IMG/VR virus record: IMGVR_UViG_3300017730_001426
Location: 1-24,083 of that record
Strand: one strand, 5' to 3'
DNA from: a virus
DNA: 24,083 nt
Part shown: positions 1 to 8,248 of the stretch, one piece after another
How positions within the stretch are numbered: the stretch's first letter is position 1
How the letters are laid out: every line of letters begins with the position of its first letter
Translations under genes and position numbers: made by a program
The notes under the pieces: model-generated
Databases searched by the model: none
What the model was told of the DNA's origin: nothing
Seen by the model: the letters and a program-made list of their open reading frames with translations, nothing else

Positions 1-1190
1 AATAATAACTCTCTAAGTTGAACTGTAGAGTTAGGATTGAAGTCAGAACCTTTAGCTTTCTCGTAAGCTTTTACTTCGGTAAACTTATATAGTTCTGCAA
101 CTGCCTTATTAATATCTTCATTCATTCTCTTTTGTCCAAACTCTAGTCTAGTCTTATCGAAAGGTACACCGTTAGACTCTGCATCTTTAAGGAACCTTAC
201 TCCTTCGATGAGTAGATTCTTGTACACCCAATACAGTTTATCATTACTTCTAAGAGGAGCTTCAAACTTCTCAAACAATAATAAAGTAACTACTGCATCC
301 ATTGCTGCATATGTTTTCATTACTTCAAATGGTATCAAGTCATAACTGAAATCTCCTTTGAGTATTCCATGAGTCTTACAATAACTTTCTCTCCACTGGT
401 CTAGCTCTTGTTCATAATCTCCGTATGGTGTGTGTTTGATTGCTAACTGTTTAAGTCCATGTTTTCCTGGTTGTTCATCAAACATATAATGCATTAGCAT
501 TGTATCTTCAAATCTTGGGAACTTAAAGTTGAAATGATATTCAAACCATTGTAAATCGAACTTACTATTATGAAATACTATTCTCTTAGTATCAAATATC
601 TTTTGCATAAGAACTTCGACTTCTTCGTCAATTGCTTCACAGTCAACATAAACTCCATGGTCAGCTTCATAAGACATAGAGAATCCTAGCATATAGCCAT
701 CTCTACAATATAAAGCAGAAGTCTCACTATCTAGTGCGACATAATCTTTTGGGTCTGCTAATGCTTTATTAAGATAAACTAGTAGGTCACTTGTTTCCGT
801 GATTCCATAACATTTATCTTCTCCGAGTCTTTCTTGTTTAAGTTCTCCGCTTACGTATTTCGATATACTCTCGACTGCACGCTCGAATTCTGTCTTTGCT
901 TCTGGTTTGAACTTAATCATTGCAGGATTAATTAAACCTAAAAACTTAGAATCGCAAACTTTTCCATTGAACTCTGTTACTGATGTCTTTTTTGTATACA
1001 TTTTGAAAGCTTCTGAACCTACAAGAATGAGCCATTCGTACGCATCAGTATCGATTTCTATATCCACATCTTTTTTCAAGACTTTTTTGATACTCGAATT
1101 TGAGCATAGAGCATATCGGTCTACCTCAAAATCAAAGTATCTATCCCAGTTGGTAGATGACATCTTTGTTTCTATTATTGCTACTGCCAT
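1..1190 (-). CDS. Family-A DNA polymerase with 3'-5' exonuclease, N-terminal part; cut by window edge
   Basis: Replicative DNA polymerase; about 396 N-terminal residues are present and the gene runs off the left edge, so the polymerase domain itself is not visible. The DEDDy exonuclease domain is clear: D154 and E156 in a DSET motif, N208 and D212 in an NxxFD motif, and Y294/D298 in a YAAMD motif. Residues about 56-105 (LVGSEAF..., GKV..., INPA) resemble the C-terminal half of a family-4-like uracil-DNA glycosylase fold. The first catalytic motif of that fold is absent and the usual His-Pro is Asn-Pro, so a glycosylase activity is unlikely. UDG-like segments fused to phage polymerases are known, for example in SPO1-type phages. 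ATG at 1190 is preceded by GAGGAA about 8 nt upstream and overlaps the end of the upstream nuclease gene by 10 nt. Family-A assignment rests on the exonuclease domain and phage context. Confidence 0.9.
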   Translation of the reverse strand, partial: MAVAIIETKMSSTNWDRYFDFEVDRYALCSNSSIKKVLKKDVDIEIDTDAYEWLILVGSEAFKMYTKKTSVTEFNGKVCDSKFLGLINPAMIKFKPEAKTEFERAVESISKYVSGELKQERLGEDKCYGITETSDLLVYLNKALADPKDYVALDSETSALYCRDGYMLGFSMSYEADHGVYVDCEAIDEEVEVLMQKIFDTKRIVFHNSKFDLQWFEYHFNFKFPRFEDTMLMHYMFDEQPGKHGLKQLAIKHTPYGDYEQELDQWRESYCKTHGILKGDFSYDLIPFEVMKTYAAMDAVVTLLLFEKFEAPLRSNDKLYWVYKNLLIEGVRFLKDAESNGVPFDKTRLEFGQKRMNEDINKAVAELYKFTEVKAYEKAKGSDFNPNSTVQLRELL

Positions 1191-2020
1191 TGTTTTAATT
1201 CCTCTAAAATTGATTGTTTTGCAGCAGGAGTGAAACACTCTGTTGAGCCATTGCCTACTAGTAATTCAGGTTCTGTTGCAAACTCTTTGTTGTTTTTAAT
1301 AATTTGTTGTTCTATATAGTGGGCATGTCCCCAGCCTATGTTGTTTATTGTTAGTATTGTATCAAACTCATGCTCAGGAAATCGTTTCTCTGGGGTCTTG
1401 ACAGTAATACCTATCTTTATAAATTTGCCAAAATCTAAAAAGTATAATGTTGAATCTTCTTTTCTTGCACAGGCTAAACAACCTATGTCTTTATCTGTCC
1501 ACGCATGAAAATGATGAGTGAACTCATGTCCTACAGGGCATACTACTTTTATAGTATCTTTAGCATCTGTAGGTTCTTTTAATACTGTCCAAGATTCATG
1601 TATATCTGCTCTTGAATATTCAGTCTGACGATGATTAACCATTCTCTTAGCTTCGGTTTGCATATCGCACTGCTTGTAGTTTCTGTAAAAACCTTCTACA
1701 TCATATAACTTTCTTTGTATCTCAAACCATTCATCTTGTAGTATAGGAGTTTTATCTTCTATGTGTTTTTTCTTATACTCAAATAGTATTGCCTTAGCTA
1801 GTGGATGCCATCTCTTTCCACCTTTCTCCCATAGGGACGGCTTATGAAAAGTCAGATTGTATTTCTGTTTAGCTTTTCTAATTGATACTGGCGTTCTTCC
1901 TAATGTATCTGAGCAGAACTCTACATCCCACTCTTGTTCTTCACAAAAAGTATAATCATACTCAGTCCACAATTCATTTGTAGACCTGTTAGTAGCACAA
2001 TTTTTATAGTTATTCGCCAT
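1181..2020 (-). CDS. GIY-YIG-like (T5orf172/MUG113-type) endonuclease with zinc knuckle
   Basis: 279-aa protein between primase and polymerase. The C-terminal domain (about 190-265) carries GIY-YIG superfamily signatures of the T5orf172 type: Tyr193 in LYF, KIGIT at 202-206, Arg213, a probable metal-binding Glu237 and a terminal TECF motif at 260-263. Just before it is a probable zinc-binding module with C161, H165, C181 and C184 (CPxGHEF...GCLAC), a common companion in phage homing-type nucleases. The N-terminus has a short helix-turn-helix-like stretch around residues 38-58. It overlaps the primase end by 11 nt and the polymerase start by 10 nt, so it is well embedded in the replication operon. 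It may be a homing-type nuclease or a domesticated recombination or repair nuclease; target unknown. Confidence 0.75.
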   Translation of the reverse strand: MANNYKNCATNRSTNELWTEYDYTFCEEQEWDVEFCSDTLGRTPVSIRKAKQKYNLTFHKPSLWEKGGKRWHPLAKAILFEYKKKHIEDKTPILQDEWFEIQRKLYDVEGFYRNYKQCDMQTEAKRMVNHRQTEYSRADIHESWTVLKEPTDAKDTIKVVCPVGHEFTHHFHAWTDKDIGCLACARKEDSTLYFLDFGKFIKIGITVKTPEKRFPEHEFDTILTINNIGWGHAHYIEQQIIKNNKEFATEPELLVGNGSTECFTPAAKQSILEELKQWQ

Positions 2021-2858
2021 ATAATTTCTTCTTAAGTCTGTCTATCTGGTCACGATTTAAGTTACCAGGATCTGTATTTAGTGGTAAAGTTACTATCCTT
2101 GCTGACATATCTAGCTTCTCAGCTAAACCTTTGGCAGCTTCTGCAGCTCTGCTTCCTGCTTCGTCTCCATCAAACATGATGTCAACTCCTTGTACTCCCT
2201 GCATTTTTAATAAAGATAGCTTTACCCAATTCACTTGTTGCGTTCCAAAACAGCAAACAGTATTCTTTAGACCTTTGTCCCATAAGTTGAGAGCATCGAA
2301 TATGCCTTCCACTAGAATAACTCTGTTCTGAATTGGTTTTACCTTGGCAGGACAAAAGGGCATTTCTGCCCCGCCAGGATAGATATAGTACTTCGATTGT
2401 CCCATACCTGCTTCACTGATTAATCTTCCGATTAAGGCAACAGTTTTTCCTGTGATATTACGGATTGGAAAGACAATTCTGCCCTCAAACTTAGGAGTGT
2501 TCCAAGTGAACGCATCCCATATCTGTAGAGTTTCCTCTGAGATATTTCTTAGCGGTCCACCTGCCCATCTTATTCTCTCCTTAGGTAATTGAATACCTAC
2601 TGTTTGAGACTTGACTTTCGTAATTCCTTCACGAATACGATGGAGCCTTACTTCTAAAGGGCTAGAAGGTGCTCCAAAGTATGTAAACAAATTTCCTTTA
2701 AAACCACAGGAAAAACAGTTGAATACGCCAGTAACTCTATCCACTCTCATGCTTGGATTAGTGTCGTCATGTTCTGGGTTAAGGCATTTAACTTTAGCGT
2801 CTTTACCACTAAGTTGATAATGTATTCCTTTTTCCTGTAAAAGTTCTTCTGCTGTCAT
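2010..2858 (-). CDS. DNA primase, zinc-finger plus TOPRIM
   Basis: 282-aa DnaG-like primase that makes RNA primers at the phage fork with the helicase encoded at 5295-6662. The N-terminal CHC2-type zinc finger shows C25, H30, C48 and C51. The TOPRIM domain shows the conserved Glu184 in ILVEGIFDA and the acidic DGD pair D230/D232 in IMFDGDEAG. It is shorter than bacterial DnaG and has no helicase domain, as in other phages with separate helicases. The next Met is residue 37, inside the zinc finger, so ATG at 2858 must be the start. The -10 box of promoter P1 ends 10 nt upstream, which leaves almost no 5' leader and no room for a Shine-Dalgarno site. Confidence 0.95.
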   Translation of the reverse strand: MTAEELLQEKGIHYQLSGKDAKVKCLNPEHDDTNPSMRVDRVTGVFNCFSCGFKGNLFTYFGAPSSPLEVRLHRIREGITKVKSQTVGIQLPKERIRWAGGPLRNISEETLQIWDAFTWNTPKFEGRIVFPIRNITGKTVALIGRLISEAGMGQSKYYIYPGGAEMPFCPAKVKPIQNRVILVEGIFDALNLWDKGLKNTVCCFGTQQVNWVKLSLLKMQGVQGVDIMFDGDEAGSRAAEAAKGLAEKLDMSARIVTLPLNTDPGNLNRDQIDRLKKKLYGE

Positions 2859-2868
2859 AATTATATAT

Positions 2869-2897
2869 ATTATATCAAATTTTTAACCCCGTGTCAA
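2869..2897 (-). promoter_or_regulatory. Promoter P1, consensus sigma-70 type, upstream of primase
   Basis: On the minus strand TTGACA (2897-2892) and TATAAT (2874-2869) are separated by exactly 17 bp, a perfect consensus. An A-rich tract (AACAAAAATAAT) lies just upstream of the -35 box and the -10 box continues as ATAT. Initiation 7 nt downstream would fall near 2862, only about 4 nt before the primase ATG. Confidence 0.9.
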
Positions 2898-2921
2898 GGA
2901 TTATTTTTGTTATGTGACTTA

Positions 2922-3419
2922 TTATTTCCACTTAGCGTCATCTTTGTTATGTTTCCATTTTAGTTTATCTCCAATGCGTTCGAACTCTCTCATATCCATA
3001 CCACTTGGGTCAACCTCATGTTCGTAGTATCTAGACTTCCAAACTAGTTCTGCCATCTGGAACCAGACTGCTATTGACTTGTCTCTAAAATCTGTGTCTC
3101 CCCATAGGTAATATAAAAGCCACCACTCCTGATCGAAGCGGCAGACTCTTATTTCTTGGTTGTGTATCTCTGGAAGGTCCAATGCGGCTCTCATTCGTTG
3201 AGAGCCGGCAATGGGGTACCAGTTGGGCATGCACAGGATGGGAGATTTGACCCCATGCTGCCTCAAGCTGTCTATTAAAGGTTGGTTAGGCGGAACATTT
3301 GCTATGTTCTCTTTTACTTTATCTTGCTCTAACATCCAACCTATTGTTCTTACATACCATGTATGTGGTGGTAACGGTATTAGTTCAGCAGTTTCTCTAC
3401 TTACTCTATCATCCGCCAT
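2922..3419 (-). CDS. ParB/sulfiredoxin-like domain protein
   Basis: 165-aa protein. Residues about 47-82 match the ParB/sulfiredoxin fold: a 'PLIDSLRQHGVKSPI' strand-helix unit followed by 'PIAGSQRMRAALDL', where the G-x-x-R motif corresponds to the nucleotide-binding loop of ParB CTPases and Srx. No ParB DNA-binding helix-turn-helix is evident, and residues 95-165 are Trp-rich and charged without a recognised domain. It is the last gene of the P2 operon. AAGGAG inside the end of the 53-aa gene precedes its ATG, and the two genes overlap by 11 nt. Phage single-domain ParB-like proteins can be nucleases or nucleotide-modifying enzymes; the activity here is unknown. Confidence 0.65.
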   Translation of the reverse strand: MADDRVSRETAELIPLPPHTWYVRTIGWMLEQDKVKENIANVPPNQPLIDSLRQHGVKSPILCMPNWYPIAGSQRMRAALDLPEIHNQEIRVCRFDQEWWLLYYLWGDTDFRDKSIAVWFQMAELVWKSRYYEHEVDPSGMDMREFERIGDKLKWKHNKDDAKWK

Positions 3420-3570
3420 CGTTCATCTCCTTGTATCTTTGTGTCCATTCTTCTTCATAGATTAATCTAAATTCTTCTAGTGAAGGAATTGGTACATGTT
3501 CTAGTTTACTTACTTGTCTTATATGTCTAGTGTAAGCTATTAATAATTGATCTTCTGTGTATAGTATCAT
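3409..3570 (-). CDS. Small conserved-position protein, 53 aa
   Basis: Short ORF encoding a 53-residue, Glu/Tyr-rich, probably helical protein beginning MILYTEDQLL. It has no recognised domain, signal or membrane segment. Its reality is supported by a GGAG Shine-Dalgarno site about 6 nt upstream, a 4-nt ATGA overlap with the preceding hydroxylase gene and an 11-nt overlap with the ParB-like gene. It fills what would otherwise be a gap in a tightly packed operon. Function unknown. Confidence 0.75.
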   Translation of the reverse strand: MILYTEDQLLIAYTRHIRQVSKLEHVPIPSLEEFRLIYEEEWTQRYKEMNDGG

Positions 3571-4166
3571 TGTTTTCTCCATATTTTATAAATTTTACCG
3601 TCTCCGTGCACACTAGGTACTTCGTCATAATATCCTCTAATTTTAGCAGGATTATGCCATTCAACTAATAAATGTATTCTACTAGTGTTTCCATTAACTA
3701 CGGAGTGGGTAACGGCATTATCCACTTCATATATGTTTCCTATGTCTAAGTGTCTTGTTTCTTTGCCCACTGTAAACATACAATCTTGGTTTGTTGTAAT
3801 AGGAACATGAACATCATGATTATGTACTACAGATATTCCTCCGTCAACATGAGGCTTTAGCTGCCCTTGTGGTCTAAGTCTGGCGAATAATATACTGATA
3901 TACTTTCCATATCCATAGTGTTCATACAACTTGCGATATAATATGTCAAACCAGTATTGGTCATAGTACTTATCATAAAATTCTGTTCTTGTTGCTGGCA
4001 TATGTGGTCTGCCTTTTGCATATTGCCACATTACAGGAATAGTGTCACAATCTTCAAATATTGTTAGTTCTGTTTTCCTTTGTACTCCTGTAGGATTATC
4101 CCAGTCTGCTTCATCAAATTCTATTGGATATGGTATTATATTATCTATCTGTCGAATTGATGCCAT
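3567..4166 (-). CDS. Aspartyl/asparaginyl beta-hydroxylase-like 2OG-Fe(II) dioxygenase
   Basis: 199-aa protein with the double-stranded beta-helix signature of the Asp/Asn hydroxylase family. H106 and D108 sit in a PHVDGG motif, the second metal His is H154 in VTHSVVN, and Arg163 in SRIHLLVEW is the likely 2-oxoglutarate ligand. These give a complete HxD...H...R set, so an active iron-dependent oxygenase is plausible. The substrate cannot be inferred; family members hydroxylate proteins, peptides or lipid A. It starts 22 nt inside the sulfotransferase gene with AAAGGA upstream of the ATG and is coupled to the 53-aa gene by ATGA. It is one of four predicted Fe/2OG-type oxygenases in the window. 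Confidence 0.8.
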   Translation of the reverse strand: MASIRQIDNIIPYPIEFDEADWDNPTGVQRKTELTIFEDCDTIPVMWQYAKGRPHMPATRTEFYDKYYDQYWFDILYRKLYEHYGYGKYISILFARLRPQGQLKPHVDGGISVVHNHDVHVPITTNQDCMFTVGKETRHLDIGNIYEVDNAVTHSVVNGNTSRIHLLVEWHNPAKIRGYYDEVPSVHGDGKIYKIWRKQ

Positions 4167-4750
4167 CTTGTAAAATCCTTTTTATAGAAAGTATATATTA
4201 AACTTCCTATTTTATCTCTATCAAACTCTGGAATGTCTACTCCTTTTCTAAGATGTTGGGGCATTACATCTAGTGCTACCCATATACTATCATCTTCTAA
4301 TCTAAGTACTCTGACTTCAGGTTCTCTATAATACATCCATTGTGGTTTGAAAAAGTTAGCAAACTTCTTAAAAGAGTTTTCATATTCAAACTTATCATTA
4401 TCAAAAAAGTTAAGACTAGGTAAAGTTGATAATGCTTTTATTGTCCAATCTTCTAAGTCTGTTTCAATCATTCCTAACATTAGAAAATGTTTATATATAC
4501 TAACCCATCTATCAATAGGATGTCTAATCATTGTAATATATTTATAATCTGGAAACTGTACATATGCTTCATCATATGTGAAGTGCCAGTCTGTTATATC
4601 CTTTCCCTCTTTTTTATGATGAATTATAAAAGGATGATTAGAATGTCTGAGTACAGCATTGATTTTGTATTGATGCTTTAACCCCTGAGTGACAGATGTT
4701 CCTCCGCACTTTGGAATGTGTATAAAACATCTATTGCCTGGAATTATCAT
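4145..4750 (-). CDS. PAPS-dependent sulfotransferase
   Basis: 201-aa sulfotransferase-family protein that would transfer sulfate from PAPS to an acceptor hydroxyl or amine. The N-terminal 5'-phosphosulfate loop is intact (HIPKCGGTSV, residues about 11-20), and the 3'-phosphate-binding segment is present (IRHPIDRWVSIYKHF, about 76-90). Length suits the compact carbohydrate-type sulfotransferases. It overlaps the deoxynucleoside kinase by 4 nt (ATGA) upstream and the hydroxylase by 22 nt downstream. The acceptor is unknown: cell-surface glycan, a virion glycan or a small molecule are all possible. Confidence 0.85.
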   Translation of the reverse strand: MIIPGNRCFIHIPKCGGTSVTQGLKHQYKINAVLRHSNHPFIIHHKKEGKDITDWHFTYDEAYVQFPDYKYITMIRHPIDRWVSIYKHFLMLGMIETDLEDWTIKALSTLPSLNFFDNDKFEYENSFKKFANFFKPQWMYYREPEVRVLRLEDDSIWVALDVMPQHLRKGVDIPEFDRDKIGSLIYTFYKKDFTRWHQFDR

Positions 4751-5301
4751 AGTCTTTCTATAACTTCTTCTACATCACAAGGATTATTCCAATCCAATGT
4801 AATTATGTTTCCAGTATATTCTTCTGCCCATTCATCATATCTATTACATAAATCAGTTAAGTAGTTATCTGTAATTCCTACTTCTTTTTCTCTCGCTCTT
4901 TCTTTTTGTCTTTGTATCGAAGTTTCAGGACTTACTTTTAAATATAATATTACTCTAGGTTTTGGTTTATGTAGTGCCTTGTACAGCATATCACAAACAT
5001 TCCAATCTTTATAACTTAAGTCTCCTCTAGCAGTGAGCATATTCTGAAATATTTTATCTTCAAAGATTGTTCGGTCTTGTATTCCCCCGAATCTACTAAG
5101 AATTAAACATCCCTTTGCTCTTGCTGTCATCATATACACTTGCATATGAAAAGCCCACCTAGCATTATCTTTATAGAAGTCTGCTAGGTATGGGGAGATA
5201 GGCTCTTTTATATAAGCTATGTCTAAAGCATCGCCTAATTGTCTGGCTAAAGTTGTTTTTCCTGCGCCCATAGTACCTGCTATTCCTATATAGTTTACCA
5301 T
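4747..5301 (-). CDS. Deoxynucleoside/deoxynucleotide kinase
   Basis: 184-aa P-loop kinase. Walker A is GTMGAGKTT (residues 9-17). A segment with FYKDNARWAFHMQ, then QDRTIFEDKIF, then an Arg-rich lid (QRQKERAREKE) and a YL...Y..W tail match the deoxynucleoside kinase family (dAK/dGK/dCK type). Such enzymes phosphorylate salvaged deoxynucleosides to supply dNTPs for phage replication. It lies between helicase and sulfotransferase, overlapping them by 7 and 4 nt. The exact base specificity cannot be read, and a deoxynucleotide monophosphate kinase is the main alternative. Confidence 0.8.
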   Translation of the reverse strand: MVNYIGIAGTMGAGKTTLARQLGDALDIAYIKEPISPYLADFYKDNARWAFHMQVYMMTARAKGCLILSRFGGIQDRTIFEDKIFQNMLTARGDLSYKDWNVCDMLYKALHKPKPRVILYLKVSPETSIQRQKERAREKEVGITDNYLTDLCNRYDEWAEEYTGNIITLDWNNPCDVEEVIERL

Positions 5302-6662
5302 GGCATGTCGTCTACCTTTTCTGCTGTTCCCATAGTTTCTTTCATTTCAGCTTTCTCGTCTGGGTCTAGCGCAGTATGAGGTCCAACCTTTAGTGTGTTC
5401 CAATCCATCTCTGAGGTAAAGCCTGCAACTTTTGCATTTCTTCTTTTCTTACAGGAAAACTTCATACAATCTGATTGATCAAAATGGTCTATACTATAGA
5501 AAGCATCTACAGCATTGTCGACATTTGTTGAAAATTTAGCAGAACCATCTGCTTTAGTTTGAATTGCTGTAACAGTAGTAGTATCATACTCCTGTGCCAA
5601 CGTTTTAAAATATTTAGATATCTCTATCTGTTCTGTCCAGTCGTATTGACCTGCCTTTTGATTATTACTTCTTTTTACTTGGTTGAGATAATCAATAATA
5701 ATTACACCTGGATTATGTAATTTCTGTAAGTTCTGTCTTACAACACTAGCAATTTTTGCTGTGGTAAGGGCTGGGTCATAATAAATTTCTATCTGTGGTT
5801 TAGAGTAGTCAATTCTATTTCTAACTAACTCTTTATGGAACTCTTTGAAGTTAGCTTTCTCTAAGTTATCATACTTTGCTAATACTTCTTCTCCATCTAC
5901 GAATCTTCCTGCCCACCATTCTCCTACTTTATTCCACTCATGTGGCTCTAAGTTTTGGTGGATTAATCGGTTAGCGTTTACTTCGGTTTCAATCGCTACT
6001 ATTCTTTGCAGAATATCTTTACTGTTCATTTCTATTGTGAAATACAAAGCACTACGACCTTGTTTTCTTACTGTACTTGCAATATTACAGCATACTAAAG
6101 ACTTACCACCACCTGATGTAGCACCGAGCATGATAAGTTCGTCTGACTTGAATGAATATTCTAAATCGAAGTCTTGATTCAGTCCTAGACTTATTCGTTT
6201 CTTGTATGTTTCATCATCGTCAAACAACTCAATAGTTTCCATACTCTCATTTGCATCTTGAGTATCTACTTTATCTTCTACAGACACGACTATTTCTTGA
6301 AGTAAATCAATGTTTTCTCTTGCGTCTGATATTGCGATTTGGTTATCTATGTATGACTCGATTGAGCCTAAGATTTCTGATTGGGTAAATTGGTTCTTGA
6401 GATAGTCTAGCAATAAGTCTGCCTCGACATCTGTTTCCACAGTTTCGATAGCGTATATTTTCTCTTGTAGTTCAGCAGAACGAACTTCTAGTTTTAGTTC
6501 TTCAAATGTTGGTAGATTTTTATATTTAGCTACATGCTTATCTACAATATTCCATAACTTTCGGTACTCTCCTTCAGGTAGGTAATGTTGTTTTAAGCCG
6601 TTCCAAGTATCAAAATCGCCAAGCGACAAGATTTGCTTCAGTAATGCACTTTCTAGTGTCAA
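5295..6662 (-). CDS. Replicative DNA helicase, DnaB-like
   Basis: 455-aa RecA-fold helicase. The C-terminal motor has Walker A GATSGGGKS (180-188), a catalytic-position Glu211 in FTIEM, Walker B IIIDYLNQV (321-329), a sensor-like AIQTK with Gln368, and a basic KKRR segment near residue 405. The N-terminal 150 residues are helical and acidic, consistent with a collar or primase-interaction domain. The start is TTG at 6662, preceded by GGGAGA about 9 nt upstream; no better ATG lies before the conserved core. A UACG-capped hairpin lies between this gene and the SANT-like gene upstream and may lower its expression relative to that gene. Confidence 0.93.
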   Translation of the reverse strand: MTLESALLKQILSLGDFDTWNGLKQHYLPEGEYRKLWNIVDKHVAKYKNLPTFEELKLEVRSAELQEKIYAIETVETDVEADLLLDYLKNQFTQSEILGSIESYIDNQIAISDARENIDLLQEIVVSVEDKVDTQDANESMETIELFDDDETYKKRISLGLNQDFDLEYSFKSDELIMLGATSGGGKSLVCCNIASTVRKQGRSALYFTIEMNSKDILQRIVAIETEVNANRLIHQNLEPHEWNKVGEWWAGRFVDGEEVLAKYDNLEKANFKEFHKELVRNRIDYSKPQIEIYYDPALTTAKIASVVRQNLQKLHNPGVIIIDYLNQVKRSNNQKAGQYDWTEQIEISKYFKTLAQEYDTTTVTAIQTKADGSAKFSTNVDNAVDAFYSIDHFDQSDCMKFSCKKRRNAKVAGFTSEMDWNTLKVGPHTALDPDEKAEMKETMGTAEKVDDMPW

Positions 6663-6699
6663 ATTGAATCTCCCAAGACAATTTAGTGGTTAAAAGATA

Positions 6700-6723
6700 C
6701 GAAAGGCTCCGTAGAGCCTCTCG
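6700..6723 (-). terminator. Hairpin with UACG tetraloop between SANT-like gene and helicase
   Basis: In minus-strand RNA, CGAGAGGCUC pairs with GAGCCUUUCG around a UACG loop closed by C-G, a UNCG-type stable tetraloop. One pair is G-U in minus RNA but would be A-C in plus RNA, which points to a minus-strand RNA structure. It is followed by an imperfect U tract (UAUCUUUU). A smaller 5-bp hairpin (GGTTA/TAACC, 6736-6748) spans the upstream stop codon. It may be an attenuating terminator or an RNA-processing or stability element. Confidence 0.6.
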
Positions 6724-6742
6724 CGAAGGTGAAAAGGTTAGA

Positions 6743-7459
6743 TTAACCTATTTCTTTTTTAGCTGCGCCATTGTAGTCGCTGCATTGTAGACCTCTTCTA
6801 GTAAGCATTGTTTTCACGCCTCTTACTGTTTTGCCGATTGTGTCAGCAATAGCATCTACAGTCATACCGTCGATGTCTAGGTCTGCTAAAGGATCAGCTT
6901 TGCTTGAACCTTTAGTTTCTTTTTGCTTAGGAATCGCGTTGATTTCCCCAGCTCTAAGTAAAGATAATGCTTTTCCTCTGATAGAGTTTACACTTCTACC
7001 TAAGCCTTCAGCTATATCTTCAATGAAAGCTCCGTCGTTTACCATTGAAACGAATTGGCTTTCTTCTTCCTCGTTGTAAGACTTAACAGTCTCAACTTTA
7101 GGAGCAGGTTTAACATGTTCTGTTAACTGCATAGAAAGAATTTTACCTTGAATTGACTTAGCACTAAAGTGTCCGCCTTCAAAGTTTGCAGCGATATCTG
7201 CGTATGTGTATGAGCCAGAGTTATCTGTCACGAAGTTACTTAAAGTAGCTTCTTGCTCATCTGAGAAAGATTTAGTAGCTGAAGCTGAAGCTAGTTCAAC
7301 ATCAAAACCCATCTTTCTTAATTTGCTAGATACACTTCTTACTGAAGTTTCTAACTGTTCTGCAGCAGAAGCTACAGTTGCCTGTGATACAGGGCTTTCG
7401 TCACCGACAAAAGAAGTCAATTCTGAAGTTCTTTCATCTGTCCATTTTGGTAATGCCAT
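6743..7459 (-). CDS. Multi-repeat SANT/HTH-like DNA-binding protein
   Basis: 238-aa protein built from about four related helical repeats: KWTDERTSEL...SVSSKLRKMGF (1-53), FSDEQEATL...SIQGKIL (64-113), YNEEEESQF...SIRGKALSLL (127-172) and TVDAIADTIGK...GVKTMLTRRGL (195-225). Each has an acidic/aromatic first helix and a final S-x-R/K-x helix resembling a SANT/Myb or tri-helical HTH recognition helix. A related repeat occurs in the protein at 14567-15037. The ATG at 7459 is preceded by GAGG about 10 nt upstream, 4 nt after ligase B. It is probably a dsDNA-binding or genome-organising protein used in replication; specificity unknown. Confidence 0.65.
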   Translation of the reverse strand: MALPKWTDERTSELTSFVGDESPVSQATVASAAEQLETSVRSVSSKLRKMGFDVELASASATKSFSDEQEATLSNFVTDNSGSYTYADIAANFEGGHFSAKSIQGKILSMQLTEHVKPAPKVETVKSYNEEEESQFVSMVNDGAFIEDIAEGLGRSVNSIRGKALSLLRAGEINAIPKQKETKGSSKADPLADLDIDGMTVDAIADTIGKTVRGVKTMLTRRGLQCSDYNGAAKKEIG

Positions 7460-7463
7460 TTTA

Positions 7464-8219
7464 TTAATCCTCTAATAAATGTTTTAGGTTAGTTATAATA
7501 TTAACACCTCGGTCACGAGCTGTCTGTGTTTTTGCTGACTCGATTCCAGACTCATTAACCAGATGAGTCACATCTTTTGTCAGACTTGATTTTACGACAA
7601 ATCCATATTGACTAAGCACTTGCTCTGCATGAGCTTTAGTTTTATAACTTTTAAGTCTACCACTAATACACACAACTCCTGAAACCTTTGTTTTTTCTAA
7701 TATTTTATTTGTCCATTTGAAAGGTAGTGTGTTGTTGTAGTCGTCTAGGTAGTATTCAGTCTCTAACCAGTTAATTAGATTAGCAGTTGCTTTCGGTCCA
7801 ATGCCCGCTTCTGCACAAGTCTTCTCGCTTATATCTTCAATATGAGATATACTATTGCATAATTTTTGAGAAGCTGATCGCCCGATAAGCGGAATCGAAA
7901 ACGCTGGTAGTAATTTAACCAACGGTAACGATTCAGAATTACGAATCTCTGTCCAGAGTTTCTCTCCTAATCTAACTGAACCTAGTCTTGCCTGTAAATC
8001 CTCTACAGTTAATTCATATAATTCAGCGTAGTCTTGGATGTTCAGCTTACTTACAGCTGCAGGTCCAAGTCCTTTTATCTTTAGTGTGGAAGCGAAGTTA
8101 ACCACTTTCTTGTCCCACTGTGATGCGCAAAGGTCGTTTTTACAGAATAACTGGTCATTAACGAACTCTAAGACACTGTCACACGAAGGGCAGTTAGTCG
8201 GTGGTATAATTTGTTTCAC
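7464..8219 (-). CDS. ligB: NAD-dependent DNA ligase, C-terminal subunit (Zn finger-HhH-BRCT)
   Basis: 251-aa protein equal to the C-terminal half of bacterial LigA. It has a Cys4 zinc finger (C10, C13, C26, C31), helix-hairpin-helix repeats from about 45 to 165 (IKGLGPAAVSKL, EAGIGPKATANL), and a BRCT domain from about 178 to 251 containing SGRLKSYKTKAHAEQ. It lacks the adenylation and OB domains, which are encoded separately at 12895-13833. The two chains presumably assemble into one nick-sealing ligase; phage T5 also encodes its NAD-dependent ligase as A and B subunits. The start is GTG at 8219 with AAAGGAAAC about 6 nt upstream. It is the first gene after promoter P2. Confidence 0.9.
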   Translation of the reverse strand: MKQIIPPTNCPSCDSVLEFVNDQLFCKNDLCASQWDKKVVNFASTLKIKGLGPAAVSKLNIQDYAELYELTVEDLQARLGSVRLGEKLWTEIRNSESLPLVKLLPAFSIPLIGRSASQKLCNSISHIEDISEKTCAEAGIGPKATANLINWLETEYYLDDYNNTLPFKWTNKILEKTKVSGVVCISGRLKSYKTKAHAEQVLSQYGFVVKSSLTKDVTHLVNESGIESAKTQTARDRGVNIITNLKHLLED

Positions 8220-8248
8220 TTACGGTTTCCTTTCTAAATATATAATAT

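Noticed and set aside
6656-6662. TTGACA at the helicase start as a sixth promoter
   Set aside because: No TATAAT-like box lies 16-18 bp downstream, and the bases are the TTG start and following codons.
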